NCBI GenBank assembly: GCA_965229725.1
Contig: OZ245923.1
Location: forward strand, 620,001-684,000
Length of the DNA: 64,000 nucleotides
Direction of reading: 5' to 3'
From: Aquirickettsia sp965229725
GTDB lineage: Bacteria; Pseudomonadota; Alphaproteobacteria; Rickettsiales; Midichloriaceae
Positions 19,001 through 27,601 of this stretch are shown one piece after another; position 1 is the first letter of the stretch; each line of letters starts with the position of its first letter. Both the position numbers and the translations under genes were made by a program. A model generated the notes under the pieces. That model did not search any database. It saw nothing but the letters and a program-made list of their open reading frames with translations, and was not told the DNA's origin.

Positions 19001-19044
19001 AGTAAAAAACATTTGCTAATAATGGTTTTTATAATATGTTTCAT
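16042..19044 (-). CDS. virB6: VirB6-family type IV secretion protein with large Cys-rich N-terminal domain
   Basis: The 1000-residue protein is the second VirB6 homologue. A signal peptide (residues 1-31, LLCVGLLLVITSYSCVFA) precedes about 570 residues of Cys-rich, aromatic-rich sequence predicted to be extracytoplasmic. The polytopic VirB6/TrbL core occupies about residues 625-935, including a PIFISFMLFNKTSKLFKSWINNM segment typical of this family, where a phenylalanine-rich helix is followed by a short amphipathic turn. The C-terminal ~45 residues are Lys/Asp-rich and low in complexity. It lies 70 bases after the first virB6, with a small hairpin between them, and overlaps the third virB6 by one base. 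Confidence 0.87.
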   Translation of the reverse strand: MKHIIKTIISKCFLLCVGLLLVITSYSCVFAESINFDDCYMPWEYGDSQKSYIYVRPHGSKCDKICENQCREFSQPSEFSSTDCKKRKGDGCLESSQSGVPNSLTGVQLNQDIIEKCLVHCRKGEGSYFSSDYRVKDDGDSSIFGWKWAKDMGKEPITINTMCSTDGEQNDESIDFAYFPISFDVKENDVVIFSLGNSDTSYGNTIFLGGFETVRISPDYWYTKPEQPNKGGWSVKSSDWKDTGVKLKNGDYLRFAYGGKFFGNYVGKDKGSVLPYTSDKMYIPSRSDLDLTFNGTCFGEKSYFPGEESAICYYTDNQKSYCINKQNQTIDCADKGCVGFHEERIIENNNNDSSNSKCFLGGTRATFVKKKLKVEDSGWSANYIPLDKFEFQGYFKGHISGDTLQIKYKDDYIEKTECSNAGTGEGRCIRHKIGWCSGLSCCAEHAVIYYQKCVQTINGVVVNEGQPYTVSQDVYEKGTTSKSEVKQRSYSNNFGGYEVEISRKGSPHFNGDGLQYAIVEVTGDEYKPWGDGVKWHDAKKYLDGSKDNPVPIDKNGKIYFRIDPALIQGGREATLGSYGVIVNKEDTKNSRISKTISDIINQITRFFIGEDGNKASSGKVQYIFNKLTQDPLIINGIRALLVLYLIYTGISYMIGFAKITQQEVINRVLKIAFVAMIISPDSWVFFNKYLFSVLLNASMELIYDIIQPIANIEKISVGNPTHAELVNTVFGMFDGIFHQLFNNTIWTKIWALICTSLVGALIALLIIIAIVSYLICALRIIITYLYSMITLCILFILAPIFISFMLFNKTSKLFKSWINNMISMVFQPIFAFVALAILHELFVMTLHAALSFTACPTCLLSFNIFGSYLCLPFPWKNAWWVALYGAHFPLQASMSSPINLLTPVLALLIVVQAMDGMVRLASSFANKIATSSFYGFDLEAVAIKTQSYATSAVSKVGNTALGMGNYDIKDRGDKKDDGNKKDNGDKKGDSKNKPDQVKRK

Positions 19045-19082
19045 TTGTTATCTCCCTACATTCTCAATATAAATACTACACA

Positions 19083-19106
19083 ATGATAATCTAGGCATTT
19101 TATCAT
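19083..19106 (-). other. Intercistronic hairpin between the first two virB6 genes
   Basis: ATGATAA (19083-19089) and TTATCAT (19100-19106) form a perfect 7-bp stem with a 10-base loop inside the only sizeable gap (70 bases) of the virB cluster. It lacks a T-run, so it is more likely an mRNA processing or stability element than a terminator. It could also be chance in AT-rich sequence. Confidence 0.3.
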
Positions 19107-19114
19107 TTATCACC

Positions 19115-21790
19115 TCATTTTTTAGCACCACCACCTCCTTTGCTTACAGCTTTTTTCATAGCTTTCAACGGGGATTTTGCCATTGTTCCAAATGCTTTTT
19201 TAAATGCTCCTGATAGGTCACCTTTAGCAAGTCCAGCCACCGATTCCACCCCAGTTAAATAAGCAAAGAATGTTGAAATTGAATTCATCAGCATGAAAAA
19301 TAAAAATGACATCAACGCTAATTTAAGCATCGTTAAAAATAGTGCATCTACCACAGAGGAGCTCATTTTAGTAAATGTACCTAATATCCATAAATCAACT
19401 GTTTCATATAAGCCTTTTATTATGCTCCCAATATTCATATTACACATATCTTTTATGCCCGTACCCACAGCATTTTCACTATTAACATTTAATGCAATTG
19501 CACATATAGGACTTTCTGACGCCCCTAAGTCAGTACACTGTTTAAAAAGACTAGGAGATTCAGGATTCAGCTTCAGATTTCCAAAATATATATTATCAAA
19601 AGTTGCAAGCATTAGTGCTATGAAAGCAAAATGCAGTCCTGGATAAATAGTGTACCCCAAAAGCATCTTAAACCACGTTTCGTAAATACCTTTTGTAAAA
19701 TCAAATAATGCAAAAGTTATCATAATTGGAGAAACAGCTACCAATATAGTAATCGAAAACATAGAAAGAATAAATATATGGGTAAATTTAAAGATAATCT
19801 TTAGCAGCATAAATGAATAAATGAACATTGCTATGCACAATACAAAACCAATACCACTAACCAAAATCAATGCCGTAATTGACCATATAGCAATAAGCCC
19901 AGCAAACGAATAGTTACATGTCCCCATGTTTAAATAATTTATTACTCTGCAATCAATCAAATCCCACACAGTCATTTTAACATAACCTGCATTCCCATGA
20001 GTATTGGTACCCGCAGTAGGAGTGATGCTACCGACAGCCGCAATATTTCTTTGGCTTAACAATTCTTTATCTCCGTATTTAAATCTGCAATGTCCCAAAG
20101 GATCAGACATATTTTGCGCTTCCATAAAGTAACTGGCTATTTGTTGAGAGCCATCAATTATACCGTAATAAATTCCAACTTTATTTCCTTTTTCATCTGT
20201 AGCAAACCATGCATTACCTAACGTAAAATAAACAACTAATGCTAATTTAATCGCAAACATTAGATAATCACTTCTTTTTAACGCTCCTCCAGAACTCATT
20301 ATTTTAATTCCTGTTAGACATAAATATAAAGTAATCGCAGCTAGTACTATTTTTTTAAGATTTTTCTTAATTTCTGAAAAAAATCCTGTCTCACTATTAG
20401 GATTAATAAAGACCCTTTCAAGCAAATCTAAAATACATCCAACCGTGGTACTTGTGATGTGCATTTCACTCATCAAGAAGCTTGAAACAGATTTTTTATT
20501 GCCAAAGTGATCATCAGGCACTCCGCCATTATTTATGTATAAACCTAGAGTTTTTAGATCCGTCCTACCCTTACTGAAGTATTCACATCTAGTACCTTCA
20601 CCAACATTTAAATTCGGCACATCAACTAAACTGACTGGCGGCGGAACATAGGTGCAACCAATTTTAACAGGAAATAATGTATATGGCGCTGCAACACATA
20701 GCTGAACCTTACCTATATCAGAATTAAATCTATAATAGCCAATAAATCGATAAAACCCCTGAGCCGGACTCTCTCCAGTAATATCATAAAAATCTCCTTC
20801 TGGTTGAAAAGTACATGAATCATGTTGATGTCTAAATAAATTAATTAAAATCCATGCTATATCCGTAAGAGCAGCACCTATTCCACCTCCCAAAGCATCC
20901 CCAACAGCAGCTCCAATACCAAGTGATGCCGCTGATACGTCAGATATTCTGCTTATAGCATTAGTATAATATACTAATGCATGACCACTAGATAATGATT
21001 TCAAATTTTTCGGGGCAGCACTTGGCAAACCACCTCCTTTGATATTGGGGGCACCAGGCCCTACTAATTTACCGTATTGGTTAGTACAGTATGGAGAAGC
21101 TTCTTGCATATAACCATACGTATTATCGACTTTTTCTTTATAATCACAATCTTTCTTCTTCTCATCATGTTCTTTTGTACAATCTACCAATGGACCTCCA
21201 GATGGAACTCCATCATTATTCTTATTAGCATCAGGATCATACATTGGATCACAATGATAAAAGAATGGCACATCAACAGCTGTTAAAGGAGGCAAAGGAT
21301 TATTATCTCCCTTCACAAATTTAACATTACCATTACTTTTTTTAGGCTCGCAGTGATATCCTAGCACAATATTTGCATATTCATGCGGGGCAATGATATA
21401 TGCATTAGTACATACATCAAGCATTATCATATACTCCACTCCAATGGCAATGAGCCCAAGAACAGTAGTAACAGGATTGCCAGATAGCAAAGCACTCATA
21501 TAAAGCGACGCCCTTCCTATGGTTGCCAACTCAGACCAACCTGCTCTGGAAGATTGTTCCATAGAATTATTTTCTTTTAAGTAATGTGGTATGTTGACAT
21601 TATTAAAATCTCCAACAGACAATTGAAAAACTGCTTTACCAGAACTAAAGCAGTTATCGATATGTGTAAACCAAGAGCTACCATCTCTCGTTTTATTTTC
21701 ATACTCTACCATTGAGTCAAAACTATAAGCTTCTTGTCTGCTTAAAAAAATTAAAAAGAAGAAAACAACAAATAATTTTAAATATCTCAT
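19115..21790 (-). CDS. virB6: VirB6-family type IV secretion protein (first of three)
   Basis: The 891-residue protein is the first VirB6 homologue after virB4. It begins with a signal peptide (1-23, FFFLIFLSRQEAYS). A large extracytoplasmic domain follows, Cys- and Gly-rich. The TrbL/VirB6 membrane core lies at about 490-870, with SPIMITFALFDFTKGIYETWFKMLLGY matching the family signature. The C-terminus is Lys/Gly-rich (SKGGGGAKK). The start codon overlaps the virB4 stop by four bases (ATGA), giving translational coupling. With virB3, virB4 and the two following virB6 genes it builds the inner-membrane part of the type IV channel. Several unequal virB6 copies in a row are a hallmark of the Rickettsiales system. 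Confidence 0.88.
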   Translation of the reverse strand: MRYLKLFVVFFFLIFLSRQEAYSFDSMVEYENKTRDGSSWFTHIDNCFSSGKAVFQLSVGDFNNVNIPHYLKENNSMEQSSRAGWSELATIGRASLYMSALLSGNPVTTVLGLIAIGVEYMIMLDVCTNAYIIAPHEYANIVLGYHCEPKKSNGNVKFVKGDNNPLPPLTAVDVPFFYHCDPMYDPDANKNNDGVPSGGPLVDCTKEHDEKKKDCDYKEKVDNTYGYMQEASPYCTNQYGKLVGPGAPNIKGGGLPSAAPKNLKSLSSGHALVYYTNAISRISDVSAASLGIGAAVGDALGGGIGAALTDIAWILINLFRHQHDSCTFQPEGDFYDITGESPAQGFYRFIGYYRFNSDIGKVQLCVAAPYTLFPVKIGCTYVPPPVSLVDVPNLNVGEGTRCEYFSKGRTDLKTLGLYINNGGVPDDHFGNKKSVSSFLMSEMHITSTTVGCILDLLERVFINPNSETGFFSEIKKNLKKIVLAAITLYLCLTGIKIMSSGGALKRSDYLMFAIKLALVVYFTLGNAWFATDEKGNKVGIYYGIIDGSQQIASYFMEAQNMSDPLGHCRFKYGDKELLSQRNIAAVGSITPTAGTNTHGNAGYVKMTVWDLIDCRVINYLNMGTCNYSFAGLIAIWSITALILVSGIGFVLCIAMFIYSFMLLKIIFKFTHIFILSMFSITILVAVSPIMITFALFDFTKGIYETWFKMLLGYTIYPGLHFAFIALMLATFDNIYFGNLKLNPESPSLFKQCTDLGASESPICAIALNVNSENAVGTGIKDMCNMNIGSIIKGLYETVDLWILGTFTKMSSSVVDALFLTMLKLALMSFLFFMLMNSISTFFAYLTGVESVAGLAKGDLSGAFKKAFGTMAKSPLKAMKKAVSKGGGGAKK

Positions 21791-24204
21791 TTTTTTAACC
21801 TAATTTCTTTTAGTTTTTCTGAAAATTTGGGAATCCAAATACTTGGATCACTTCCATATTTTTTTCTAACCTCATCTAATATAACAACTGTATCAGCCCT
21901 ACCAGATAATATATCTACCACTTCATTCATTCCACCTAAGTCAACCTTTGCTACAACTGCATCATTACCCTGTTTAATCAAAAAATATCTAGTACCAGGA
22001 TCAGTTGTTTTTATCAGCTGATATTCTCTTTCGCTTAGCATAAATGAGGTTTTATATACATCAGTAGCTTTTAAATTTGGCAAGAATATTTGAGTTGCAG
22101 TCTGCTGTATTAGAGTATCACTAATTTGACTTTTACTAGCATCCTCTACACTTTGCGTAGCAAAAACAACAAATGTATTAAGCTTTCTTAAAACTTTTAA
22201 CCAATCTTTAATTCTTGGTGCAAAAATCGGATTATCTATAAGAGCCCAAGCTTCATCTAACACTATCATACTTGGAGTACCATCAAGTGACAGGTTGATT
22301 CTATGAAATATGTATGACAACACTGGACCTAAACTTGACTTGTCTTTTAATAGCTCTGCCATTTCGAAGCCAAATACACTAGATTTGCCAAAATCTATCA
22401 CATCTTCATCATTGTCAAAAATACTTGCATGTGAGCCTCCAGAATGCCACATAGCCAATCTTCCTGCAAGAGTTCCAGGACCAGACATACCTAAAAATGC
22501 TGCGATATTAGATAATTTTCTATCCTTTCTTTCTAATTTAAAATTTCCCTCAATAGCTCTACTCAACAAATCAGTATCTTGCGCATTAATTGTCTCTCCA
22601 TTGACAGAAACTAATTGTTTCAACCAATCAAGTAGGAAAGTTTTGTTTTCTCCCCTATCATCAAGCTTCAGTGGATTAAAATTACATTTTTTACTTGGAT
22701 CAATAACTGTATATTTACCCCCCAAAGCTCTTAAGAATATCTCTGCCCCCCTATCCTTATCAAAAAAGAATAATCTGCATTGGTATTTCTGAGATTGAGC
22801 ACATAAAAAATTCATTAAAACCGTTTTACCTGCGCCTGTTGGTCCAATTATTGTGGTATGACCAACATCTCTTAAGTGAAAATTAAAATAGTATGGAGTA
22901 CCAGATGTTGTATCCATAACTGTCACCGCATCCCCCCAATGATTATTAAATTTTTTGCCGATAGGATAATTATGAAAAGAATTAAAAGCTGCTAGGTTCA
23001 AAGTATTAATAGTGGATGACCTTACAATAAAATCATCATTGCATGGTAATTGCGCCCAAAAAGCTGGCTCCATATTTACACGCTCTCTAACTCCTATGCC
23101 ACCAGTATTTGTAAGCTCAACTGAGGCCATGGATAGCGCATTTTCTAGCTCTTTTAGATTATCAGCAACACACATAATGGACAAATGATGCATACCAAAT
23201 GCTATTTCTCCTCCCATAGCCATATCCAAGGCCTCTGAAATACCTGCAATCTGAGATATAGCTTTATCACCAGCTTGAATCATTCTATTTTGCTGAAGTT
23301 GCATTTTCGCAATTGCAATCTGTCTATTAATGAATTGAAATGATTGAGTTACAACAAATTCAAATGGCATTTGCAAAAAACTATCCATCATACCTGCCCA
23401 TGTTTTTTGACTATATTCCTTTAAGCTAACCATTCCTGCAAATTTTGACTTGCCATTAATGCCTTTAATTTCCATTGCCTTTTTGCCAAAATAAAGCCTC
23501 TCATTATTAACTAAATTGTCAAGCATGCCAAATCCCATCAGTGATTTTAAATTGTTGCCACAATTAACAATACTACTGAAAAACTCAACTATTTCCGAAT
23601 ATTTCTGATTACCCCTTTCAACTATACCTAGTACCTCTGGGCTATATTGCCTAAGTGAATTCACTATTCTATTGGTAGCTTCTTGTAATTGTTCGAATCC
23701 CTCTATCATAGATTCATCCTCTGTTGCTTTCTTAGGATTTTTAGAAAACTTTTCAAAGAAGTCGTTAATAAATGATACGTTTAAATTTCTTTTAACTTTA
23801 TATGAAATAGTGATGTATAATTCATTTATAAAACCCTTCTGATTTTTGTGCTTTTGTATCCATTTATCGTCTAAAAAACTTGCAAATCCATCAGGCATAT
23901 CTATATTTCCTTGTGAACCTTCGTAGACATCTTGCTTTTTCCTAATTATATGAAAATATAAACTGATACTAGGATCTGCCATTCCTTTAAAAAGGAAATT
24001 CCTTATATTCTTTTTAATATCAACATCATCATCATCTGCCGTTTCAAAAGAAAAGCCCCCAAGCTTGATAACCTGAAGTAACTGACTTTTTTTGGTATAA
24101 ACTGTATTGTTATCCAAATGATATAAGTACGGAATAAATCCACTCAGTGGGTATTCTTTATTTATTAACGCGTTTTTCTCTGGTTTAGCTGAAAAAAATC
24201 TCAT
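21787..24204 (-). CDS. virB4: Type IV secretion ATPase VirB4
   Basis: VirB4 is the conserved ATPase at the base of the type IV secretion channel. The 805-residue protein has the CagE/TrbE/VirB N-terminal domain and a RecA-like C-terminal domain with Walker A GPTGAGKT near residues 452-459 and Walker B MIVLDEAWALI near 645. FATQSVEDASKSQISDTLIQQTATQIFLPN is the following signature. Length matches the family (~800). It lies 27 bases after virB3 and overlaps the first virB6 by four bases. All key ATPase motifs are present, so the system should be powered. Confidence 0.97.
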   Translation of the reverse strand: MRFFSAKPEKNALINKEYPLSGFIPYLYHLDNNTVYTKKSQLLQVIKLGGFSFETADDDDVDIKKNIRNFLFKGMADPSISLYFHIIRKKQDVYEGSQGNIDMPDGFASFLDDKWIQKHKNQKGFINELYITISYKVKRNLNVSFINDFFEKFSKNPKKATEDESMIEGFEQLQEATNRIVNSLRQYSPEVLGIVERGNQKYSEIVEFFSSIVNCGNNLKSLMGFGMLDNLVNNERLYFGKKAMEIKGINGKSKFAGMVSLKEYSQKTWAGMMDSFLQMPFEFVVTQSFQFINRQIAIAKMQLQQNRMIQAGDKAISQIAGISEALDMAMGGEIAFGMHHLSIMCVADNLKELENALSMASVELTNTGGIGVRERVNMEPAFWAQLPCNDDFIVRSSTINTLNLAAFNSFHNYPIGKKFNNHWGDAVTVMDTTSGTPYYFNFHLRDVGHTTIIGPTGAGKTVLMNFLCAQSQKYQCRLFFFDKDRGAEIFLRALGGKYTVIDPSKKCNFNPLKLDDRGENKTFLLDWLKQLVSVNGETINAQDTDLLSRAIEGNFKLERKDRKLSNIAAFLGMSGPGTLAGRLAMWHSGGSHASIFDNDEDVIDFGKSSVFGFEMAELLKDKSSLGPVLSYIFHRINLSLDGTPSMIVLDEAWALIDNPIFAPRIKDWLKVLRKLNTFVVFATQSVEDASKSQISDTLIQQTATQIFLPNLKATDVYKTSFMLSEREYQLIKTTDPGTRYFLIKQGNDAVVAKVDLGGMNEVVDILSGRADTVVILDEVRKKYGSDPSIWIPKFSEKLKEIRLKK

Positions 24205-24231
24205 TACTTTATCTATATATATGCATTAAAA

Positions 24232-24522
24232 TTAAAATGGATCATATGAATTAGCACCATGAAAAAATTTATTTTTACATTTTGAGCATTTTTCAGCTCT
24301 TACTTTAAACAATTCTATGAACAAAGGTTCCTTTGAACATATATAATAACCCAATCCATGAATTGGGAATGCAATAACCAAATATAAAAATTTGGTTGTC
24401 ATGATGTACAGCAACATACATGTAAGCGCATTAACTATAAAAAAGTTATAGCTTACCCCAAAAAGGAGCGGCGGTCTTGTTAACCCTACAAAAAGATGGT
24501 CCGTAGTTAAGGATCCTGGCAT
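24232..24522 (-). CDS. virB3: Type IV secretion protein VirB3
   Basis: VirB3 is a small inner-membrane protein that works with VirB4. The 96-residue product starts with the family pattern LTTDHLFVGLTRPPLLFGVSYNFF. One or two membrane helices follow (about 22-70), and it ends with a Lys/Cys-rich tail (CSKCKNKFFHG). Position directly upstream of virB4 is the standard order. It is the first gene of the virB3-virB4-virB6 cluster, and a long inverted repeat lies just before its start. Confidence 0.9.
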   Translation of the reverse strand: MPGSLTTDHLFVGLTRPPLLFGVSYNFFIVNALTCMLLYIMTTKFLYLVIAFPIHGLGYYICSKEPLFIELFKVRAEKCSKCKNKFFHGANSYDPF

Positions 24523-24541
24523 AAATACTTTAAAAAAATCA

Positions 24542-24591
24542 CATAATTTATAGTAACTACTTGATTCTCAGAGCACAAGTTATAAATTATG
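24542..24591. promoter_or_regulatory. Long inverted repeat in the virB3/tmk divergent promoter region
   Basis: CATAATTTATA (24542-24552) and TATAAATTATG (24581-24591) are perfect 11-base inverted copies. Inside them ACTTG (559-563) pairs with CAAGT (576-580), leaving a one-sided 6-base bulge and a 12-base loop. The repeat begins 20 bases upstream of the virB3 start and lies between divergent genes. It could be an operator for control of the secretion operon or a leader-RNA hairpin. No T-run follows. Confidence 0.4.
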
Positions 24592-24716
24592 AATTGCTAT
24601 ATTTTTATTAAAATTGTGTTATTACGATGGATTTTTTAAAAAATATAGCTACGATATAGGTCGTGGATTTGTGTGAAGTAAGATTATTTTACAAAAACAA
24701 ATATTTTAACTCAAGT

Positions 24717-25331
24717 ATGAAATTTATAACGTTTGAAGGCTGTGATTTTTGTGGAAAATCAACACAAATACAATTGTTAAAAGAATATTTCGAAATTAAT
24801 AACAAAAAAGTATTTCTAACCAGAGAGCCTGGAGGCACTGATACTGCAGAAAAAATTAGAAAACTAATTTTATCGTCTAAAGGAATTACTGATCCACTTA
24901 CTGAATATCTACTAATTGCCGCCGCAAGAAAAGACCATGTTGATAATTTAATAAAGAAAAAAATTCAACAAGGATACTATGTTTTATCCGACAGATTTTA
25001 TGACTCATCTATTTGCTATCAAGGTTACTATAAAAATTTAGATATCAATATTTTAGAAACTATTAAAGAATTAACTATTGGTAAATTTGAACCAGATTTA
25101 ACTTTCTTAATTGATATCCCTGAAGATGAGATTGAAAAGAGAATGACAATAAAAAGAACTGGTAACAACGTTTATGATAGAAAACCTAAAGATTTTTATA
25201 AAATAATTAGATCCGGATATTTAAAAATTGCACATGACAATATTAATAGGATATTCATCATAGATGGTAATAAAAAAATAGAGGATGTGAACGCTCAAAT
25301 AATCAAAATTATTAAAGAAAAAATATTATAG
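24717..25331 (+). CDS. tmk: Thymidylate kinase
   Basis: Tmk phosphorylates dTMP to dTDP with ATP. The ATG at 24717 is preferred over the upstream GTG at 24663 because homologues begin MKFITFEG immediately before the P-loop. The P-loop reads EGCDFCGKSTQ, which keeps GxxxxGKS although the usual second Gly of EGxDGxGKST is Phe. DRFYDSSICYQGY is the dTMP-binding DR(F/Y) motif and the RTGNN...YDRKP region forms the lid. At 204 residues the size is normal. The gene is divergent from virB3 and probably starts a unit with the next two genes. Confidence 0.93.
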   Translation: MKFITFEGCDFCGKSTQIQLLKEYFEINNKKVFLTREPGGTDTAEKIRKLILSSKGITDPLTEYLLIAAARKDHVDNLIKKKIQQGYYVLSDRFYDSSICYQGYYKNLDINILETIKELTIGKFEPDLTFLIDIPEDEIEKRMTIKRTGNNVYDRKPKDFYKIIRSGYLKIAHDNINRIFIIDGNKKIEDVNAQIIKIIKEKIL

Positions 25332-25386
25332 TTGATTTAATATTTAAAATCATGCAATATTTCTTAAGTAATTTGAGATTCATCCA

Positions 25387-26454
25387 ATGATTAAGCCTAA
25401 AATTAAACTGCTTTTTATATTACTATTTACTCTAGTTATCAGTACAGGCAAATCTTACGCAATAGACAAACCTCAAAATCCTTTTGAAAAAACACAAGCA
25501 ACAAACAATGATAAGGTTCCGGTAAAAATCACTACTGATCAAAACATAAAAAAACAGGAATTCTTTAATCCTAAAACAATAACAATTGCCACAGGTTATT
25601 CAAATGATAGCATTGGAAAGGTGATCTGCAGTTTAGTAAACTATAATCAACATATAACGGGCTTTAATTGCACGACCAAACCAACCTCTGGAAGTATGGA
25701 AAATATAGATAAATTAAACAAAGGTGAAGTTGATTTTGCAATTGCTCCAGCAAGTATTGTATTCGATCAAATTCAAGATAATGAAGATAAAAACAATCTA
25801 GATAAAAATTATAGGTTTGTTTTGTCGCTAAATGCTGAAGTTCTAAACATTATGGTTAAAAACAATTCTAAAATAAAAACCATTGATGATATTAAAAACA
25901 CTATTATTGATGTTGGCAGCAAAAATTCTTCCACATATATTTTTTTACAAAAAATATTGCAGCAAAAAAAATGGACAAATCATGATTTAAGTGGAATTGA
26001 ATATATAAACTATAAGGATAAAACAAATGCTTTGTGCTCTAACAAAGTCAATGCAACATTCATATATGGCGGAATTCCAGACATATACGTCAATGAGATT
26101 ACAAATTTTTGTGAAGTTAAATTGCTCTCAATTGATAACAGATTGATCAACGATATGTCTTCATCCAACTATTTTATAGATGAAAAATTAATTCCTGGTG
26201 GATCATATCTTGGCAATCCAATTGATATTAACACCTTTGGCAGTCCCACTCTAATAATTGCTTCGAGCAACTTTGATAAATTAACAGTCTATAATTTAGT
26301 AAAATTGATAGTTAACAATATTAATACACTTAAAAAAATTCATTCTGCATTTGATATATCTCCCTTGAAAGCAATAGCAGATAATAAAAATCAAATTCCA
26401 TATCACGATGGATCAGCTATATTATTTCAGGAAAGAAATTTACTTTATCAATAG
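25387..26454 (+). CDS. TAXI-family TRAP transporter solute-binding protein
   Basis: The 355-residue protein has a signal peptide (residues 1-25, ending SYA) followed by a ~30-residue Asn/Lys-rich linker. The TAXI solute-binding fold starts with ITIATGYSNDSIGKVICSLVN. GEVDFAIAPASIVFDQI and the IDDIKNTIIDVGSKNSSTYIF segment match the TAXI pattern of ligand-contact loops. Such proteins bind small organic acids or amino acids in the periplasm for a TRAP membrane permease. No permease gene (4TM/12TM) is adjacent, so it must work with one elsewhere or have another role. It lies 55 bases after tmk and 26 before the diesterase gene. Confidence 0.8.
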   Translation: MIKPKIKLLFILLFTLVISTGKSYAIDKPQNPFEKTQATNNDKVPVKITTDQNIKKQEFFNPKTITIATGYSNDSIGKVICSLVNYNQHITGFNCTTKPTSGSMENIDKLNKGEVDFAIAPASIVFDQIQDNEDKNNLDKNYRFVLSLNAEVLNIMVKNNSKIKTIDDIKNTIIDVGSKNSSTYIFLQKILQQKKWTNHDLSGIEYINYKDKTNALCSNKVNATFIYGGIPDIYVNEITNFCEVKLLSIDNRLINDMSSSNYFIDEKLIPGGSYLGNPIDINTFGSPTLIIASSNFDKLTVYNLVKLIVNNINTLKKIHSAFDISPLKAIADNKNQIPYHDGSAILFQERNLLYQ

Positions 26455-26480
26455 AATTAAATTTTCGAAAATTCATTCTT

Positions 26481-27392
26481 ATGCTGTATAAACATACACT
26501 TTTTGTATTTGTGTCATTGTTTTTAAGTTGCATAACTCAAGCAAAAACAGAATTACCCTTGATAATACCACACAGAGGTGGAAAAGCTGAATTTCCAGAA
26601 AACACTATTTACGCCTTTTCACAAATGGATAAATTAAAAATGACTATTATGGAAATTGATGTGCAGGTAACTAAAGATGGGACTCCTGTAATATATCATC
26701 CTGCAGACCTAAGCGTACGCTCCAATCTGAATGGAAAAATTTCTGATTATTCATACTCTATCATCAAAACAGCCAAAATAATAAACCCTACTAATATTAA
26801 TCAAAAATTATATATACCAAGTTTACACGAAGTATTAACAAAATTTAAAAATATAACATTTATTATTGATTTAAAATCTCTTCCTGCCAAAAAATTAATT
26901 GACTCAATAGCAAAAACTTTAGAACATTCCAATGCCTGGAACAGAGTTATATTTTACTCTACAGATATTAGCCATTATCATTATTTGAAAAAAAATTACA
27001 AATTAGCTAAAATTTTTGAAGCAAGAGATCATACCAGAGATAGAAATTTAAATATGCTACTAAATGAATCTTGCTCTGTTCCATTAAATGAAGATTGGAT
27101 CGGTTTAGAATTAAAAAGAAAAATAATTATAAAAGAATATTTTGCTTTAGGAGAAGGCACAACCTCAGTCACTGCTAAATTATGGAATCCAGAAATTACA
27201 AAATGCATAAACAATTTTTCAAAAAATTCTAAAATTGTTGTTTTTGGAATCAACAATATCGAGGATTATTGCGAATCAATAAAACTAGGTGCATATGCAG
27301 TACTTAGTGATTATCCTACAAAAATGACACAACTAAAACAAAAGCTTGAAAATGAAGGTGTTGAACATAATTGTTCAAAGATTAACCATTAA
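26481..27392 (+). CDS. Glycerophosphodiester phosphodiesterase, exported
   Basis: The enzyme hydrolyses glycerophosphodiesters to glycerol-3-phosphate and an alcohol. The 303-residue protein has a signal peptide (about 1-21, SLFLSCITQA). The GDPD motifs are HRGG..FPENT near residues 31-41, EIDVQVTKDGTPVIYH near 57-72 with the metal-binding Glu and Asp, and the second-half Glu of the barrel. The usual HD after the strand is HP here. The C-terminal AVLSDYPTKM fits the final strand (TDYP). It could salvage glycerol-3-phosphate or polar head groups from host phospholipids. It shares a probable unit with tmk and the TAXI gene. Confidence 0.88.
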   Translation: MLYKHTLFVFVSLFLSCITQAKTELPLIIPHRGGKAEFPENTIYAFSQMDKLKMTIMEIDVQVTKDGTPVIYHPADLSVRSNLNGKISDYSYSIIKTAKIINPTNINQKLYIPSLHEVLTKFKNITFIIDLKSLPAKKLIDSIAKTLEHSNAWNRVIFYSTDISHYHYLKKNYKLAKIFEARDHTRDRNLNMLLNESCSVPLNEDWIGLELKRKIIIKEYFALGEGTTSVTAKLWNPEITKCINNFSKNSKIVVFGINNIEDYCESIKLGAYAVLSDYPTKMTQLKQKLENEGVEHNCSKINH

Positions 27393-27440
27393 TCAAACGG
27401 AATTTAGCATATAAATATTCTGTTCATGAATTTTAACATA

Positions 27441-27547
27441 TATAGCGAAATAGCTTTAATTTTGGTACATTGCGTGAGGAGCGAAATGTGGAAAAGCCAC
27501 ATGAGCGATAAGCAAAATCGTACCAGATTTATAGATATCCAGCTATA
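27441..27547. repeat. About 107-base imperfect palindromic element between convergent genes
   Basis: The outer arms TATAGC (27441-27446) and GCTATA (27542-27547) pair, followed inward by a broken stem to TGGTAC (27463-27468) with GTACCA (27520-27525). The centre holds ATGTGG/CCACAT (27486-27491 and 27497-27502) around a 5-base loop. The whole can fold into one long imperfect hairpin. It lies between the convergent diesterase and helicase genes and may serve as a bidirectional terminator, or be a palindromic repeat like those scattered through rickettsial genomes. No second copy was seen in the window. Confidence 0.4.
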
Positions 27548-27601
27548 AGGCTAAATTTTGTGTAAAATTTAAATATAGTTTAGTAGCAAAAATTGATGAT
27601 A

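Noticed and set aside
22310..22792. Plus-strand ORF of 160 codons opposite virB4
   Set aside because: It lies fully inside virB4 on the other strand, has a low-complexity Ser/Pro/Leu composition typical of an antisense shadow, and no ribosome binding site or family match.
24663..24716. Upstream GTG start for tmk
   Set aside because: Family alignment starts at the later ATG (24717); the extra 18 residues do not match thymidylate kinases.
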